The notes below the pieces were generated by a model. It saw only the letters and a list, made by a program, of their open reading frames with translations, made no database searches and was not told the origin of the DNA. Shown piece after piece: positions 49,982 to 59,214 of a DNA stretch of 64,000 nucleotides. The number at the start of each line of letters is the position of its first letter. Position 1 is the first letter of the stretch. Source of the stretch: Pedobacter sp. MC2016-24 (GTDB lineage: Bacteria > Bacteroidota > Bacteroidia > Sphingobacteriales > Sphingobacteriaceae); contig NZ_JADFBX010000004.1 in assembly GCF_015223055.1 (NCBI RefSeq), positions 62,001 to 126,000 on the forward strand. The letters run 5' to 3'. The position numbers and the translations under genes were made by a program.

Positions 49982-51988
49982 ATGGAAGAAACCAAGGAAA
50001 TGCAGAAACTGCATGGTTTCCTGCAATGTACAATTTACATGATGGCCGCTCTGGAAGCGGCCATTTTCGTTTTCATCGATGCCCCTTTCTGGGGCATTTT
50101 TAAGACCGTACTGGTCAAAATCAGCCACCTGGCTATTTACAAGGAAATCCTGTATAGCAAATTTGCCATCCTGACTATCGTCTGCCTTGTAAGTATTGGC
50201 ACGCTATCTAAAAAGAAAGTTGACCTTGATCCGAAGAAAGATATCCTGTATCCGCTATCCCTGGGCCTGCTGTTGTTTTTTGGAAGCATGTGGTGCTGTA
50301 ATAGACCATCACCAGTACTGTATTATGGGATCAGCGGTTTCAATTTTCTTTATCTGCTGACTTCTCTGTTGGGTACACTGATGGTTAGTTTGTCATTGGA
50401 CAATGTGTCCAAACTGATCCGCTCAGGGATAGGTAAGGACAAGTGGAATGTCGATCAGGAAAGTTTTATGCAGCCGACTGAGAAAGTGGAGACGGAGAGT
50501 TCGGTCAATATTCCAATGCAGTTCTATCACAAAGGTAAAGTGCATGATGGCTGGATTAACCTTTGCAACATCTATCGTTCATGTTTAATAATCGGTACAC
50601 CCGGTTCCGGGAAATCATTCAGTCTTATAAGCCCAATCATCAGGCAATTGATGGCCAAGGGATTTTGTTTATGCGTGTTTGATTTCAAGTATCCGGATCT
50701 GGGGAAAATCCTTTATTACCATTTTCTGCTGGCCAAACAGCGAGGTAAATGTAAGCATTACACTTTTCATGTAATCAACCCTTCTGAACCGGAAAAGAGC
50801 CGGAGGATTAATATTTTTCGGAAGGAGTGGCTTCAGACTTTGGGTGATGCATCAGAAACTGCGGAATCGTTGGTCGAGGCCATGAAGAAAGGAGATAAAT
50901 CAGGAGGGAGTGATCAGTTTTTTACCCAATCAGCCATCAACTTTCTATCTGCCTGTATTTATTTTTTCAGTAAGCACCAGAATGGAAAATATTCAACTTT
51001 TCCCCATGTGATGGCTTTTATGAACAGGTCTTATGAAGAGATTTTCAATACACTGTTTGTTGAGCCTGAGCTCGCTTCCTTACTTTCTCCCTTTCGGAGT
51101 GCCTTCCAATTAAAAGCCTTTGATCAGCTGGAGGGACAGATCGGCACCCTAAAAGTTTTCATGAGCAGGCTCGCCACAAAGGAAACCTTTTGGGTTTTTT
51201 CTGGTGATGATTTCAACCTGAAAATTTCTGATCGGAATGAGCCAGGGGTCTTGGTGCTGGCAAGTAATCCAAATACACAGAACATCACTTCGGCCTGCTT
51301 TTCAGGAGTTATCAACCGGATGACGCGTTTGATGAACAGCCGGGGCAATCTGCCGAGTGCTTTGATTGTAGATGAATGCCCGGTATTGTATTGTCACCGG
51401 ATTGAGAATGTGATTTCTACAGCAAGATCAATGCGGTTCGGTGTGGTATTGGGGATGCAGGAGCTTCCTATGCTTCAGCAGCAATATGGTAAGGACAGCG
51501 CGGCTGTAATAACCTCGGTAGTGGGGAATGTCTTTTCCGGTTCTGTTAGAAACAAGGATACTCTTGACTGGTTGGAGAAGTTATTCGGTCAGTCTAAGCA
51601 GATCACCGAAAACCTATCTATAGATCGGAATAAAACGTCGACTACATTGAATGAAAAACTGTCTGATTTAATTCCTGCTGGTAAAATTGCTGCGCTGAAC
51701 ACCGGGGAAATGGTTGGGCTGGTAGCTGCCGAACCCAAATTGAAGTACGACGGTAAGTTTGAAACTTCTGCAGTCCATTGCCGGATCAATCTTGATCAGG
51801 AAGAGCTCAGGAGAGAGGAAGCTGGCTACCAGGACTTACCCACTTATTACAATTTTGGTGATCAGAAGGATGAGATTCTGATGCAAAACTTCAACAGGAT
51901 CAATCAGGAGATCGCTGAAATCGTGTTGGTATTTACTCCACCAAAGCCTCCTAAAGCTTCAATGCAATCAGGCCCGGCTAATAAATAA
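49982..51988 (+). CDS. VirD4-type coupling protein (TraG/TraD family; MobC of CTnDOT-like elements)
   Basis: The N-terminal membrane domain has about four helices. It is followed by the ATPase domain with Walker A IIGTPGSGKSFSLISP (about 204-215), FCLCVFDFKYPD, then PGVLVLASNPNTQNI and a Walker B-like SALIVDECPVLY. A helical all-alpha domain lies in between. This is the type IV coupling protein that links the relaxosome to the channel. The size (668 residues) is normal. In related elements it lies near the relaxase; here it is 14 kb away, beyond the tra operon and hipBA. Confidence 0.93.
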   Translation: MEETKEMQKLHGFLQCTIYMMAALEAAIFVFIDAPFWGIFKTVLVKISHLAIYKEILYSKFAILTIVCLVSIGTLSKKKVDLDPKKDILYPLSLGLLLFFGSMWCCNRPSPVLYYGISGFNFLYLLTSLLGTLMVSLSLDNVSKLIRSGIGKDKWNVDQESFMQPTEKVETESSVNIPMQFYHKGKVHDGWINLCNIYRSCLIIGTPGSGKSFSLISPIIRQLMAKGFCLCVFDFKYPDLGKILYYHFLLAKQRGKCKHYTFHVINPSEPEKSRRINIFRKEWLQTLGDASETAESLVEAMKKGDKSGGSDQFFTQSAINFLSACIYFFSKHQNGKYSTFPHVMAFMNRSYEEIFNTLFVEPELASLLSPFRSAFQLKAFDQLEGQIGTLKVFMSRLATKETFWVFSGDDFNLKISDRNEPGVLVLASNPNTQNITSACFSGVINRMTRLMNSRGNLPSALIVDECPVLYCHRIENVISTARSMRFGVVLGMQELPMLQQQYGKDSAAVITSVVGNVFSGSVRNKDTLDWLEKLFGQSKQITENLSIDRNKTSTTLNEKLSDLIPAGKIAALNTGEMVGLVAAEPKLKYDGKFETSAVHCRINLDQEELRREEAGYQDLPTYYNFGDQKDEILMQNFNRINQEIAEIVLVFTPPKPPKASMQSGPANK

Positions 51989-52023
51989 CTCATTCACAAA
52001 ATATATTAAAACCAATTGTAATT

Positions 52024-52452
52024 ATGGAAGAACTCGTAGGAGAACTGGTTATCGTAAATCCACAATTGCCGTTCGATCCGGCAAATCAACAAGGAATGAT
52101 TGGAACAATCATATTGGCTGACCTGAAAATGGATGAAATCACAGTGAATTTTGGAAATAATCATACTGGGGTATACGCAGCTGATGCTTTATTGACCCTG
52201 CAGTCAAAGCATGAAGTTTACCAGCAGGTGCTACTTGGCACGCAAACGTTGGACCAGGAGGATTACAAGACCATGCACCGGGTGAATATGTTCCAGGATA
52301 TTAATACACGGGAATCAATTGCCAAAGCCTATGACTTATTGGCCGAAAATCATGCTGTATTGAAACTAGCAACAATTAGTTTACTGGAGCGCATTGATCT
52401 TTCACGTGGTACAGATCAGGGGCTTGATCGGGGATCGTCTCGCCGTAGGTAA
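52024..52452 (+). CDS. Hypothetical protein duplicated from the N-terminus of the next gene
   Basis: The 142-residue protein (MEELVGELVIVNPQLPFDPA, GTIILADLKMDEITVNFG, LLGTQTLDQEDYKTMHRVNM) matches residues 1-135 of the 52633 product over its whole length at roughly half identity. The shared domain looks beta-rich at the start, then helical. It ends soon after the homologous block with a polar RGSSRRR tail. No function known. Confidence 0.7.
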   Translation: MEELVGELVIVNPQLPFDPANQQGMIGTIILADLKMDEITVNFGNNHTGVYAADALLTLQSKHEVYQQVLLGTQTLDQEDYKTMHRVNMFQDINTRESIAKAYDLLAENHAVLKLATISLLERIDLSRGTDQGLDRGSSRRR

Positions 52453-52632
52453 ATAATGGAGCATCGTCATATTAAGTCATGTCTTTTTATATGATCAAAA
52501 GAATGATTCTACTGTAAGACGCTAACAGGATCAATCAAAGGATTAATAAATCTCATTGGTAAGGCATCTCAAAGTGTCAATACATTCAGTTTATCCTCAT
52601 CATCAATCAAAATAATAATCAACTATAGCATT

Positions 52633-53913
52633 ATGGAAAATCTCGTAGGAGAACTTGTTATCGTTCATCCGGGTCTGAAAGTCGATCCGGCAGACCAACA
52701 GGGCAAGGTCGGTACGATCATATCTGCTGATCTGGAAATGGATCATATCTATGTCAGTTTTGGCACCGACCAAACGTGGATGTACTCTGCAGATGAGCTG
52801 CTAACCCTAAAACCAAACCAGGAAGTGTATCAGCAGGTATTGCAAGGGGTACAAACCTTGAAAAAGGAAGACTACAAGACCCTACTCCGTGTCAGTTTGT
52901 TTCAGGACAATAATACGCCGGAACACATCGCAAAAGCCTATGATTTAATAGCGAAAAATCATTCTGCGCTGTACCACGCAACAATGAGTCTGCAAGACCG
53001 CATCGATCTTTCAATTGGTAGAGATCAGGGTATGGAGATCGGAACATCTCCGACGGATAATACACAAACACTATTAAAATTAAATCCCTTCAATTACAAT
53101 TATATGAATAAAGCAGAGATCAATCAGGAAAAGCTTCCGATGTTGGAACTAGAAAAGTATGGACTTGCAAAAGATGGCCAGATCCTAATAGACGCAAGAG
53201 ATGTTCAGGCACTTTTGGAAGGTAGACGCTCAGATGTGATCCGGATTCTAAATGTGAGCAGTGACGGCAAGCAACTCAAAGAAGTGGATGCCAAAGTTTC
53301 TTTGAATGAGACTGAAGATGGTAAAGTGGAATTGAAATTTCATCCCTTGTACAAAGAGGCGACTTATCCGGATTTCCTAACGGACTTAGAGGCTGAAAAA
53401 CTGCAAAATGGTGAAACCGTAAACATTACCAAAAGAATTACCGATGACGAAGGTTTACTTAAGGAAATTCTGGTCGAATTTGATGAAGTTAACAATGAGT
53501 TTGTGGTTACGGATGCCGAAAAAATAGTGGCTCCGGACATGATAAATGCCGAGTATTTAAGTGAACAGCAACGTAGTGCGTATCGAAATGGTAAGACTGT
53601 TGAGTTGTCAGATGGTACGAAATTCCGCTATTCCGGGATAGATCGTTTAGGTCTCAAGGCGAATAAAGTAGCGCTGATTGCATCGATTCTGATTGATGGC
53701 GGTATCTCTTACATTCTGTATAAGGGAATCAGTTCCCTCGCGAAAGGCGAAAAACAGGGAAGTGAGCAGGAAGCTTATACTGATGGATATCTTCGGGCCT
53801 ACGAAGATTTTAAAGGTCAACAAGCTGAGAAAGAGCAGAAAATGAACAGTCTAAGCATATCCTACGAACCTTCTGTTTCTCACGGTTATACTAGGCAAGG
53901 AATTACCAGGTAA
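52633..53913 (+). CDS. DUF4099/DUF3945-type ICE protein with an extra N-terminal domain
   Basis: Residues 1-135 duplicate the preceding gene product. From about 160 it has the DUF4099-like segment KLPMLELEKYGLAKDGQILI, then DUF3945-like blocks: LEAEKLQNGETVNITKRITD, VRFD-like LVEFDEVNNEFVVTD, and SEQQRSAYRNGKTVELSDGT. The C-terminal part includes a small hydrophobic segment (KVALIASILIDGGISYILYK), perhaps one membrane helix. Such proteins occur on many Bacteroidota ICEs, often with topoisomerase or DNA-methylase genes. Role unknown. It overlaps the next gene by one base. Confidence 0.75.
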   Translation: MENLVGELVIVHPGLKVDPADQQGKVGTIISADLEMDHIYVSFGTDQTWMYSADELLTLKPNQEVYQQVLQGVQTLKKEDYKTLLRVSLFQDNNTPEHIAKAYDLIAKNHSALYHATMSLQDRIDLSIGRDQGMEIGTSPTDNTQTLLKLNPFNYNYMNKAEINQEKLPMLELEKYGLAKDGQILIDARDVQALLEGRRSDVIRILNVSSDGKQLKEVDAKVSLNETEDGKVELKFHPLYKEATYPDFLTDLEAEKLQNGETVNITKRITDDEGLLKEILVEFDEVNNEFVVTDAEKIVAPDMINAEYLSEQQRSAYRNGKTVELSDGTKFRYSGIDRLGLKANKVALIASILIDGGISYILYKGISSLAKGEKQGSEQEAYTDGYLRAYEDFKGQQAEKEQKMNSLSISYEPSVSHGYTRQGITR

Positions 53914-54533
53914 TGTCTTCGGTATTAACAGAGTTGGGTATCAAAGATGAAGTACAGTTTTTTTTTCAGGATAATTTTACTGTTGATGCTAACGGTATGC
54001 TGACTTTTGACTACGGTCAGCATACTGAACTTTTCGGGCGAGAATTTCATCGAGTTCCAGTTACTGATCAGGTATGGATGGCAGGAGATCAAACCCTTAA
54101 TCATGTAAGAACCATTGTTGTCTGCAGTTCAGCAATTGACGCCATTACATTTCTTTCCGTTAATTTGGCGTCTTATCAGCGTATTGAACAAGTACTTTTT
54201 ATTTCGGTTGGGCTAATGGTACGTCAATCTCATATTGAATTGATCAGGTCGATTTCCAATCGAAGAAAAATTTGTCTGGTTATGCCTCGTCATGTTATTG
54301 GTTGTGTCGCGGACATAAAGCTGGCAACTGCAATTCGTGGACATGAATCAGTAATTAGACGGTCAATAAACAATGTTATTAATATTGAATTTCGCAATCA
54401 AAGTTATTCTTTCGGGTCTGATGAATTGTCCTTGTCGGCATTTGAAAAGAAAACAAAATTCAGATCACACATTCGTACCTATAAGCCAAGACATGTGATA
54501 AGTTTTTTAAACTTAGCTCAGTCAGAATACTAA
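53913..54533 (+). CDS. Hypothetical protein, possibly Toprim-like
   Basis: The stop and start overlap (TAATG) couples it to the DUF3945-type gene. Residues about 65-150 (RTIVVCSSAIDAITFLSVNL, QVLFISVGLMVRQSHIELI, KICLVMPRHVIGCVADIKLA) have the strand-helix order of Toprim domains and the S-AIDA-hydrophobic motif of Toprim-related ICE proteins. The usual acidic pair is not visible, so it may be inactive. I am not sure of this assignment. Confidence 0.55.
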   Translation: MSSVLTELGIKDEVQFFFQDNFTVDANGMLTFDYGQHTELFGREFHRVPVTDQVWMAGDQTLNHVRTIVVCSSAIDAITFLSVNLASYQRIEQVLFISVGLMVRQSHIELIRSISNRRKICLVMPRHVIGCVADIKLATAIRGHESVIRRSINNVINIEFRNQSYSFGSDELSLSAFEKKTKFRSHIRTYKPRHVISFLNLAQSEY

Positions 54534-54751
54534 CGGTTAGGTCGGTTCTTATGAAGGTATAGCATTCTCTGGAAATCTCTTTCCGCTTTATCCTTATGCC
54601 ATTTACCATTTGAACTTTTTGAAGATAACCAATAAACAAGCAGTACGATTCCAGCAACAATAAAAAAAGGATATGGATAATCCATATGCATCGAACCGTA
54701 AAGTGAACCTACGGCAACAAAAATGGTAAAGACCCAAAGGATTAGTTTCAT
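54530..54751 (-). CDS. Small membrane protein
   Basis: The 73-residue product has two adjacent hydrophobic helices (LILWVFTIFVAVGSLYGS, PFFIVAGIVLLVYWLSS), then a basic cytosolic tail (WHKDKAERDFQRMLYLHKNR). It converges with the 53913 gene, overlapping by 4 bp at the stops. Family unknown. Confidence 0.6.
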   Translation of the reverse strand: MKLILWVFTIFVAVGSLYGSMHMDYPYPFFIVAGIVLLVYWLSSKSSNGKWHKDKAERDFQRMLYLHKNRPNR

Positions 54752-54819
54752 ATACTAAAAATAAGAAATTTTTGGGAACATCAATAATTGTTATCACAAT
54801 AATCTTAATCTAACCCCTT

Positions 54820-55020
54820 ATGAAAAAGCTTTTTAATAAAGTGGATCGCATCCGTGCCACTGGAATGGCTGTGCTTAAACTTCAACCTGAATCACCGTAT
54901 TTTAAATATGCGGACAAGAACGTTACTGTTATTGATATGGGTATTCCGGATTTTAAATGTAGGGTTACCGTATTGATTCAGGGCGAAGCGGTAGATCTTA
55001 CCATTGAGCAGGTTTATTGA
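54820..55020 (+). CDS. Small hypothetical ICE protein
   Basis: The 66-residue protein (MKKLFNKVDRIRATGMAVLK, DKNVTVIDMGIPDFKCRVTV) appears beta-stranded and soluble. A clear start and stop, with no overlap, make it a probable gene. No family recognised. Confidence 0.55.
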   Translation: MKKLFNKVDRIRATGMAVLKLQPESPYFKYADKNVTVIDMGIPDFKCRVTVLIQGEAVDLTIEQVY

Positions 55021-55216
55021 TCAGTCATTATGTAATAAATCTATGAGGATTCCCCGTGGTAGTAAATCCATCTATGTATCGTAATACTAATTGTAATAGT
55101 AATTTCCAGGGGTTTGGGCAAAAAGTAAATACGAATATCCAATGACCGGCATGAAACTGTAGGAAATTGTTTGATCTAGTCTAATATGTTACACCGTAAA
55201 GACTGCTCCGATAATC

Positions 55217-55474
55217 ATGTTGTGCAGTGAAATCTTGAATAACTATACAAATCAACATTTAATCCAAGCGGCAAAAAAGTGCCCCCCTTCCTTTTATGAG
55301 AACTTAAATTTGTACCAAATGAGTAATTTCAGAGAATCTAAAAATAATGTAAAAGCGAAAGTCGAAGAAAATTATCGAGATCTAGAAGAGAAAAAAAGAA
55401 TAAAAATGCTAAATTTAATAGCAGAAATAATTAGTAAAGCCATTTTAAAAGAACTGTATGAAAAGAGCAATTAG
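55217..55474 (+). CDS. Small helical protein upstream of the recombinase
   Basis: The 85-residue protein is basic and helical (MSNFRESKNNVKAKVEENYR, EEKKRIKMLNLIAEIISKAI). It overlaps the recombinase gene by 17 bp, so they are co-transcribed and probably co-translated. A position next to a serine integrase would suit a directionality factor, but nothing in the sequence proves this. Confidence 0.55.
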   Translation: MLCSEILNNYTNQHLIQAAKKCPPSFYENLNLYQMSNFRESKNNVKAKVEENYRDLEEKKRIKMLNLIAEIISKAILKELYEKSN

Positions 55475-57221
55475 ATATTTAAGATTTTCCAGACTTGGAC
55501 AGAGTAATGGTTCGATCGAAAGACAGGAACTTATTACCGACCAATGGTTGGGGAATAATGATGTAGAGTTGGTGGATACTTTTATTGATAAAGGGCACAG
55601 TGCTAAAACTTTTGATCGTCCAGATTTTATTAAACTAAAAGCCTTTGTCCTGAAATATCATAAAAATGTCGATTATTTATTGGTAGATCAGATGGATAGG
55701 TTCAGCAGGGATGCTGGTGAAGCGATGAGCTTGGTAAAGGATCTTCAAAAAACATATCATATTCAGATCGTAAGTGTCTCTGAAGGAATTATATTCGACT
55801 ATGATACTCCTGGTAGCTTTTTTAGGGCCGGTCTACAGTTTTTGTTGGCTGAGGATGATAATATCAATAGAAGCGTAAAAATTAGAGCAGGAAATTATAC
55901 CGCAAGAGCTAAAGAAGGTCGCTATCTAAGTAATCTTCCTCCTTTTGGATATCGTAAGGTTGGTGAAGGGAAGGCGAGAACTTTAGAGATAAATGAACTG
56001 GAGGCTCCCGTTATAACTTTCATTTTTGAATCCTATTTGCGTGATGTGCCGTTGAATATAATCGGTCAGGAAGCAAAAAAGCTAGGTTACCTGCGAAAAG
56101 GAAAAATGACAATTGAACGGGTTTTAAAAAATCCGTCTTACGTAGGAATGGTATATGCCAGGGCTTTCAAGGAGCATCCGGGTGGTCTCTTCCCAGCTAG
56201 ACATGAACCGCTAATTGACCTCACAACATGGGAGCTGGTTCAAAATAAATTGAGAAGGCCAGAGAAAACCCGGACAATTCTTGACGAAAATATTCCTTTG
56301 AGAGGTGTTTTAAAATGTCATTGTGGGCAACCGTTAACCGGGGCTCCATCCAGAGGTAAAGCAGGTAGGTATTACTATTATTACAAGTGCAAAATGTCTC
56401 GTCATGTTAATATAAGTGCGATAAAAGCGCATGATCAGATGCTTGGTATAAGTGAGCTGATGAGTTTGAAAACAACTGATGTTAGTTACATTAAGGAAAC
56501 AATAGAAAAGAGTTTGGAGAAAGAATCTATTTCTAACAAAAAGTCAATTGCTGGCAAAAAGGAAGAATTAGATAATATCCAGGATAAATTAAATGCAGTA
56601 GAAGAAAAATTTATTAGTGATCAAATTACGCGTGATACTTATGACAGATGGACTTCAACTTATAATACCCAAATCTTTTCTATAAAAGCTGCTATACAAA
56701 GGATGGGAACTGATATGAATAAGGCATTTAAAATGTTAGCTAGACACTTAGACCTTCTGACAGATATGAAACATGTTTATACACAGGCTGATTTAATCGG
56801 AAAGCGTGAATTCGTAAAATTGGTGTTCGACAGCAATTTGTACTACTTTGAGGGTATCTATCGAACACCTACCATGTTGGAGATGTTTGATCATAACCGA
56901 TTGAAAATGAAGGAGAAAGGTTTGCTTATTTATGAAAAAAAAAGGGGAATCTTAAGTGATTCCCCTCTGGGTGGAGCCGAAGGGGTTCGAACCCTTGTCC
57001 AGTTGTGTGATAAATTATGCCTTCTACATGCTTATTTTCCAATTAATTTTCGGGATCTGGCGGGCTGGAAACCGACCTTACCTTTCACCTTAGGTACTTT
57101 ATCTCGCAACTGTATCGTACCTTACAATTGCCAGCGTTGTTATTTCGATGCCCCATATTCTAACCTAACATCGCAGCAGTCAGAGGGACAAAAGCAAACT
57201 AATTCTAAATTAGGCTGCTAA
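55458..57221 (+). CDS. Large serine recombinase (ICE integrase), reading into ssrA
   Basis: The resolvase domain (about 3-150) has the catalytic Ser in YLRFSRLGQ (Ser11), with VDQMDRFSRDAGEAM and the Arg-rich helix following. A recombinase domain (about 160-265, PPFGYRKVG onward), a zinc-ribbon-like region (LKCHCGQPLTG) and a coiled coil (about 350-430) complete a large serine integrase. The native domains end near residue 495. The final 82 codons are simply the antisense of the tmRNA gene and cross its terminator. Insertion at the ssrA 3' end has replaced the original C-terminus and stop codon. It catalyses integration and excision of the ICE. The tail may be tolerated or proteolysed. Confidence 0.9.
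   Translation: MKRAIRYLRFSRLGQSNGSIERQELITDQWLGNNDVELVDTFIDKGHSAKTFDRPDFIKLKAFVLKYHKNVDYLLVDQMDRFSRDAGEAMSLVKDLQKTYHIQIVSVSEGIIFDYDTPGSFFRAGLQFLLAEDDNINRSVKIRAGNYTARAKEGRYLSNLPPFGYRKVGEGKARTLEINELEAPVITFIFESYLRDVPLNIIGQEAKKLGYLRKGKMTIERVLKNPSYVGMVYARAFKEHPGGLFPARHEPLIDLTTWELVQNKLRRPEKTRTILDENIPLRGVLKCHCGQPLTGAPSRGKAGRYYYYYKCKMSRHVNISAIKAHDQMLGISELMSLKTTDVSYIKETIEKSLEKESISNKKSIAGKKEELDNIQDKLNAVEEKFISDQITRDTYDRWTSTYNTQIFSIKAAIQRMGTDMNKAFKMLARHLDLLTDMKHVYTQADLIGKREFVKLVFDSNLYYFEGIYRTPTMLEMFDHNRLKMKEKGLLIYEKKRGILSDSPLGGAEGVRTLVQLCDKLCLLHAYFPINFRDLAGWKPTLPFTLGTLSRNCIVPYNCQRCYFDAPYSNLTSQQSEGQKQTNSKLGC
56935..56965 (-). terminator. Intrinsic terminator of ssrA, inside the recombinase coding frame
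   Basis: On the minus strand GGGGAATC and GATTCCCC pair around a 6-base loop (56944-56965), followed by nine T residues. It lies 7 bp beyond the tmRNA 3' end. It also forms the end of the recombinase mRNA on the plus strand, where it would be read as a hairpin without a T run. Confidence 0.85.
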
Positions 57222-57334
57222 GGCGTAGTTATTTTCGCCAATCAAAGTGTGAACGTTCTCTTTTAAGTGCTCTCCGTACAACGCACTGCATGCTAACATA
57301 CTTAGCGTCACCCTGTCAAATCCAAAACGGCCCC
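56972..57334 (-). ncRNA. ssrA: tmRNA
   Basis: The minus strand starts GGGGCCGTTTTGGATTTGACAG and ends GGTTCGAACCCC plus CGGCTCCA, with a 7-bp acceptor stem (GGGGCCG with CGGCTCC, one G-U pair) and a T-arm. The resume frame at 57210-57239 reads GENNYALAA then TAA, the tag form of this phylum. The 3' end carries only the discriminator A; CCA is added later. tmRNA rescues stalled ribosomes. The gene is intact, with the ICE joined just past its 3' end, a common integration site. Confidence 0.95.
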
Positions 57335-57338
57335 AGTA

Positions 57339-57387
57339 GTATGCTGATGATCTGAGGTTTAACTACTCCCTGCTGTCATCAGCATAC
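57339..57387. repeat. 12-bp inverted repeat at the ssrA promoter side
   Basis: GTATGCTGATGA (57339-57350) and TCATCAGCATAC (57376-57387) are exact reverse complements, 25 bp apart, just upstream of the tmRNA 5' end. It could be a terminator-like element shielding ssrA from the aminotransferase gene, or a regulatory dyad. Confidence 0.45.
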
Positions 57388-57400
57388 AAAAGTACAAAAA

Positions 57401-58603
57401 TTATGCTAATTTTCTACCAGGATATTGTTTTAAAGCAATATCTAGGCAATCCATCGCTTTATTTAAATCGTTTGTATTTAACACATATGCCATTCTAACT
57501 TCATTTTTACCGGAACCTGCAGAAGAGTAGAAACCGGTTGCAGGTGCCATCATTACCGTCTGACCTTCATGTTCAAAACTTTCTAAAATCCATTGACAGA
57601 ACCGGTCGGCATCGTCAATAGGCAATTTGGCAACCACATAAAAGGCACCTCCAGGGTTTGGGCAAAACACACCTTCAATGGCATTTAACCTTTTTACCAG
57701 GGTGTCTCTGCGTAAGGTATATTCTTCATTAACTGCTTCGAAATAGCTATCAGGTGTGTCAATAGCTGCGGTACCGGCAATTTGTTCAACCATACCCGGA
57801 CTCAACCTGGCCTGGGCAAATTTTAAACCCGATTTAATTACTTCCTTATTTTTGGTGATTAAACAGCCCAATCTGGCCCCACAAGCACTGTAACGTTTGG
57901 AAACAGTATCCATCACCACTACATTTTCGTCCAGTCCCTCCAGATGCATTGGGGAGATAAATTCTCGGCCATCATAACAAAACTCTCGATAAGCTTCATC
58001 AGAAAATAAAAATAAGTCATATTTCACACAAAGTGCTTTAAGTGCCTCAAGTTCTTCCCTGGAATATAAATATCCGGTAGGATTGTTTGGATTGCATATG
58101 ATGATGGCCTTTGTTTTCTCTGTAATCAGTTTTTCAAATTCTGCGATCGGGGGAAGGGCAAAACCATTTTCTATATAAGACAGGATCGGTTTAACCACGA
58201 CATTACTCATACAGGCAAAACCATTATAGTTTGCATAAAAAGGCTCTGGAATGATAATTTCATCACCTTCGTTAACGCAAGTCTGCATGGCAATTGTAAT
58301 TGCTTCAGAGCCACCAACAGTGACCAGGATGTCTTCAGGCGTAATGTTGTAGCCCAGTTTATTGTAATATTCGGCAAGTTTGCTGCGGTAAGTTAAAGTG
58401 CCTTCTGAGGGCGTATAGGCCCATACATTGAAATCGATGTTCTTGATGGCATTGAGCATGCCCTCTGGCGTAGCAATATCTGGCTGGCCAATATTTAAAT
58501 GGTATACTTTTTTACCATCTTTTTTTGCCTGGTCAGCAAAAGGAGTTAGTTTTCTTATGGGAGAAGCGGGCATTTGAATCCCTTTTTCTGAAATACTTGG
58601 CAT
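57401..58603 (-). CDS. Class I/II PLP-dependent aminotransferase
   Basis: The ATG at 58601-58603 (MPSISEKGIQMPASPIRKLT) is preferred; 40 upstream codons do not look like protein. Class I signatures are NIGQPDIATPEG (37-48), NPNNPTG (171-177), SDEAYREF (201-208) and the PLP lysine K236 in MDTVSKRYSACGARLG. At 400 residues it is complete. The family transfers amino groups between amino acids and 2-oxo acids, probably aspartate or aromatic/branched amino acids. Substrate is not decided by sequence. It is chromosomal, upstream of ssrA. Confidence 0.9.
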   Translation of the reverse strand: MPSISEKGIQMPASPIRKLTPFADQAKKDGKKVYHLNIGQPDIATPEGMLNAIKNIDFNVWAYTPSEGTLTYRSKLAEYYNKLGYNITPEDILVTVGGSEAITIAMQTCVNEGDEIIIPEPFYANYNGFACMSNVVVKPILSYIENGFALPPIAEFEKLITEKTKAIIICNPNNPTGYLYSREELEALKALCVKYDLFLFSDEAYREFCYDGREFISPMHLEGLDENVVVMDTVSKRYSACGARLGCLITKNKEVIKSGLKFAQARLSPGMVEQIAGTAAIDTPDSYFEAVNEEYTLRRDTLVKRLNAIEGVFCPNPGGAFYVVAKLPIDDADRFCQWILESFEHEGQTVMMAPATGFYSSAGSGKNEVRMAYVLNTNDLNKAMDCLDIALKQYPGRKLA

Positions 58604-58685
58604 ATTGCTAATTATAATATAGTCCGAAAAGTAATTGCCTTTCAAAAGGCAGTTTAATAAGTTAGTTTTTTGCTGCAAAAGTAAC

Positions 58686-58716
58686 AAAAAAAACCTCGTT
58701 GGTGTAACGAGGTTTT
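58686..58716 (-). terminator. Intrinsic terminator of the DUF1573 gene
   Basis: AACCTCGTT and AACGAGGTT pair over 9 bp around GGTGT. On the minus strand the stem is followed by a run of eight T residues (complement of 58686-58693). It ends the DUF1573 transcript before the aminotransferase gene. Confidence 0.85.
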
Positions 58717-58738
58717 CAATCAAATATTTTGTAAAATT

Positions 58739-59134
58739 TTATTTGCTGGCTGCTCCCGCTACAGTTTCTCCTTTGATGTATAAAACTTTAGTGGTGGTTT
58801 TGGCATTAGAACTAATGGTAATGCTTTTGCTGAATGGAAGTGCAGCACCAGTCGGGTTATAAGTCACTTTAATTGTTCCGGCATCGCCTTTTTTAATCGG
58901 TGTTTGTGTGTATTCAGGTACTGTACAACCACAAGTTGTTTCAACTTTGGTGATGATCAATGGCTGATCACCAATGTTCGTGAACTTAAATTCAACAGTA
59001 GCCGGTTTGTTCAAGGGGATTTTTCCGAAGTCATGAGACTCCTTGTCAAACTTGAATTCCGCGGGTTTTGACTGAGCGTTGGTAGCAACACTTATACCTA
59101 ACATTAACGTAAATAACAGAATTAGCTTTTTCAT
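58739..59134 (-). CDS. DUF1573 domain secreted protein
   Basis: A signal peptide (MKKLILLFTLMLGISVATNA) precedes one DUF1573 domain: KESHDFGKIPLNKPATVEFK, TNIGDQPLIITKVETTCGCT and VTYNPTGAALPFSKSIT. The CGC motif is typical. At 131 residues it is the single-domain version common in Bacteroidota, an Ig-like periplasmic protein of unknown role. Confidence 0.9.
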   Translation of the reverse strand: MKKLILLFTLMLGISVATNAQSKPAEFKFDKESHDFGKIPLNKPATVEFKFTNIGDQPLIITKVETTCGCTVPEYTQTPIKKGDAGTIKVTYNPTGAALPFSKSITISSNAKTTTKVLYIKGETVAGAASK

Positions 59135-59214
59135 TTTAATATTCTTTTAGAACAAATTTAATGTTTTGATTCATAAAACAAAAAGTATTCCAGTATATAA
59201 TTTCTGATACACAG

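Noticed and set aside
56973..57221. A genuine C-terminal domain of the recombinase
   Set aside because: This part is exactly the antisense of the conserved tmRNA, so its sequence is set by ssrA and not by protein selection.
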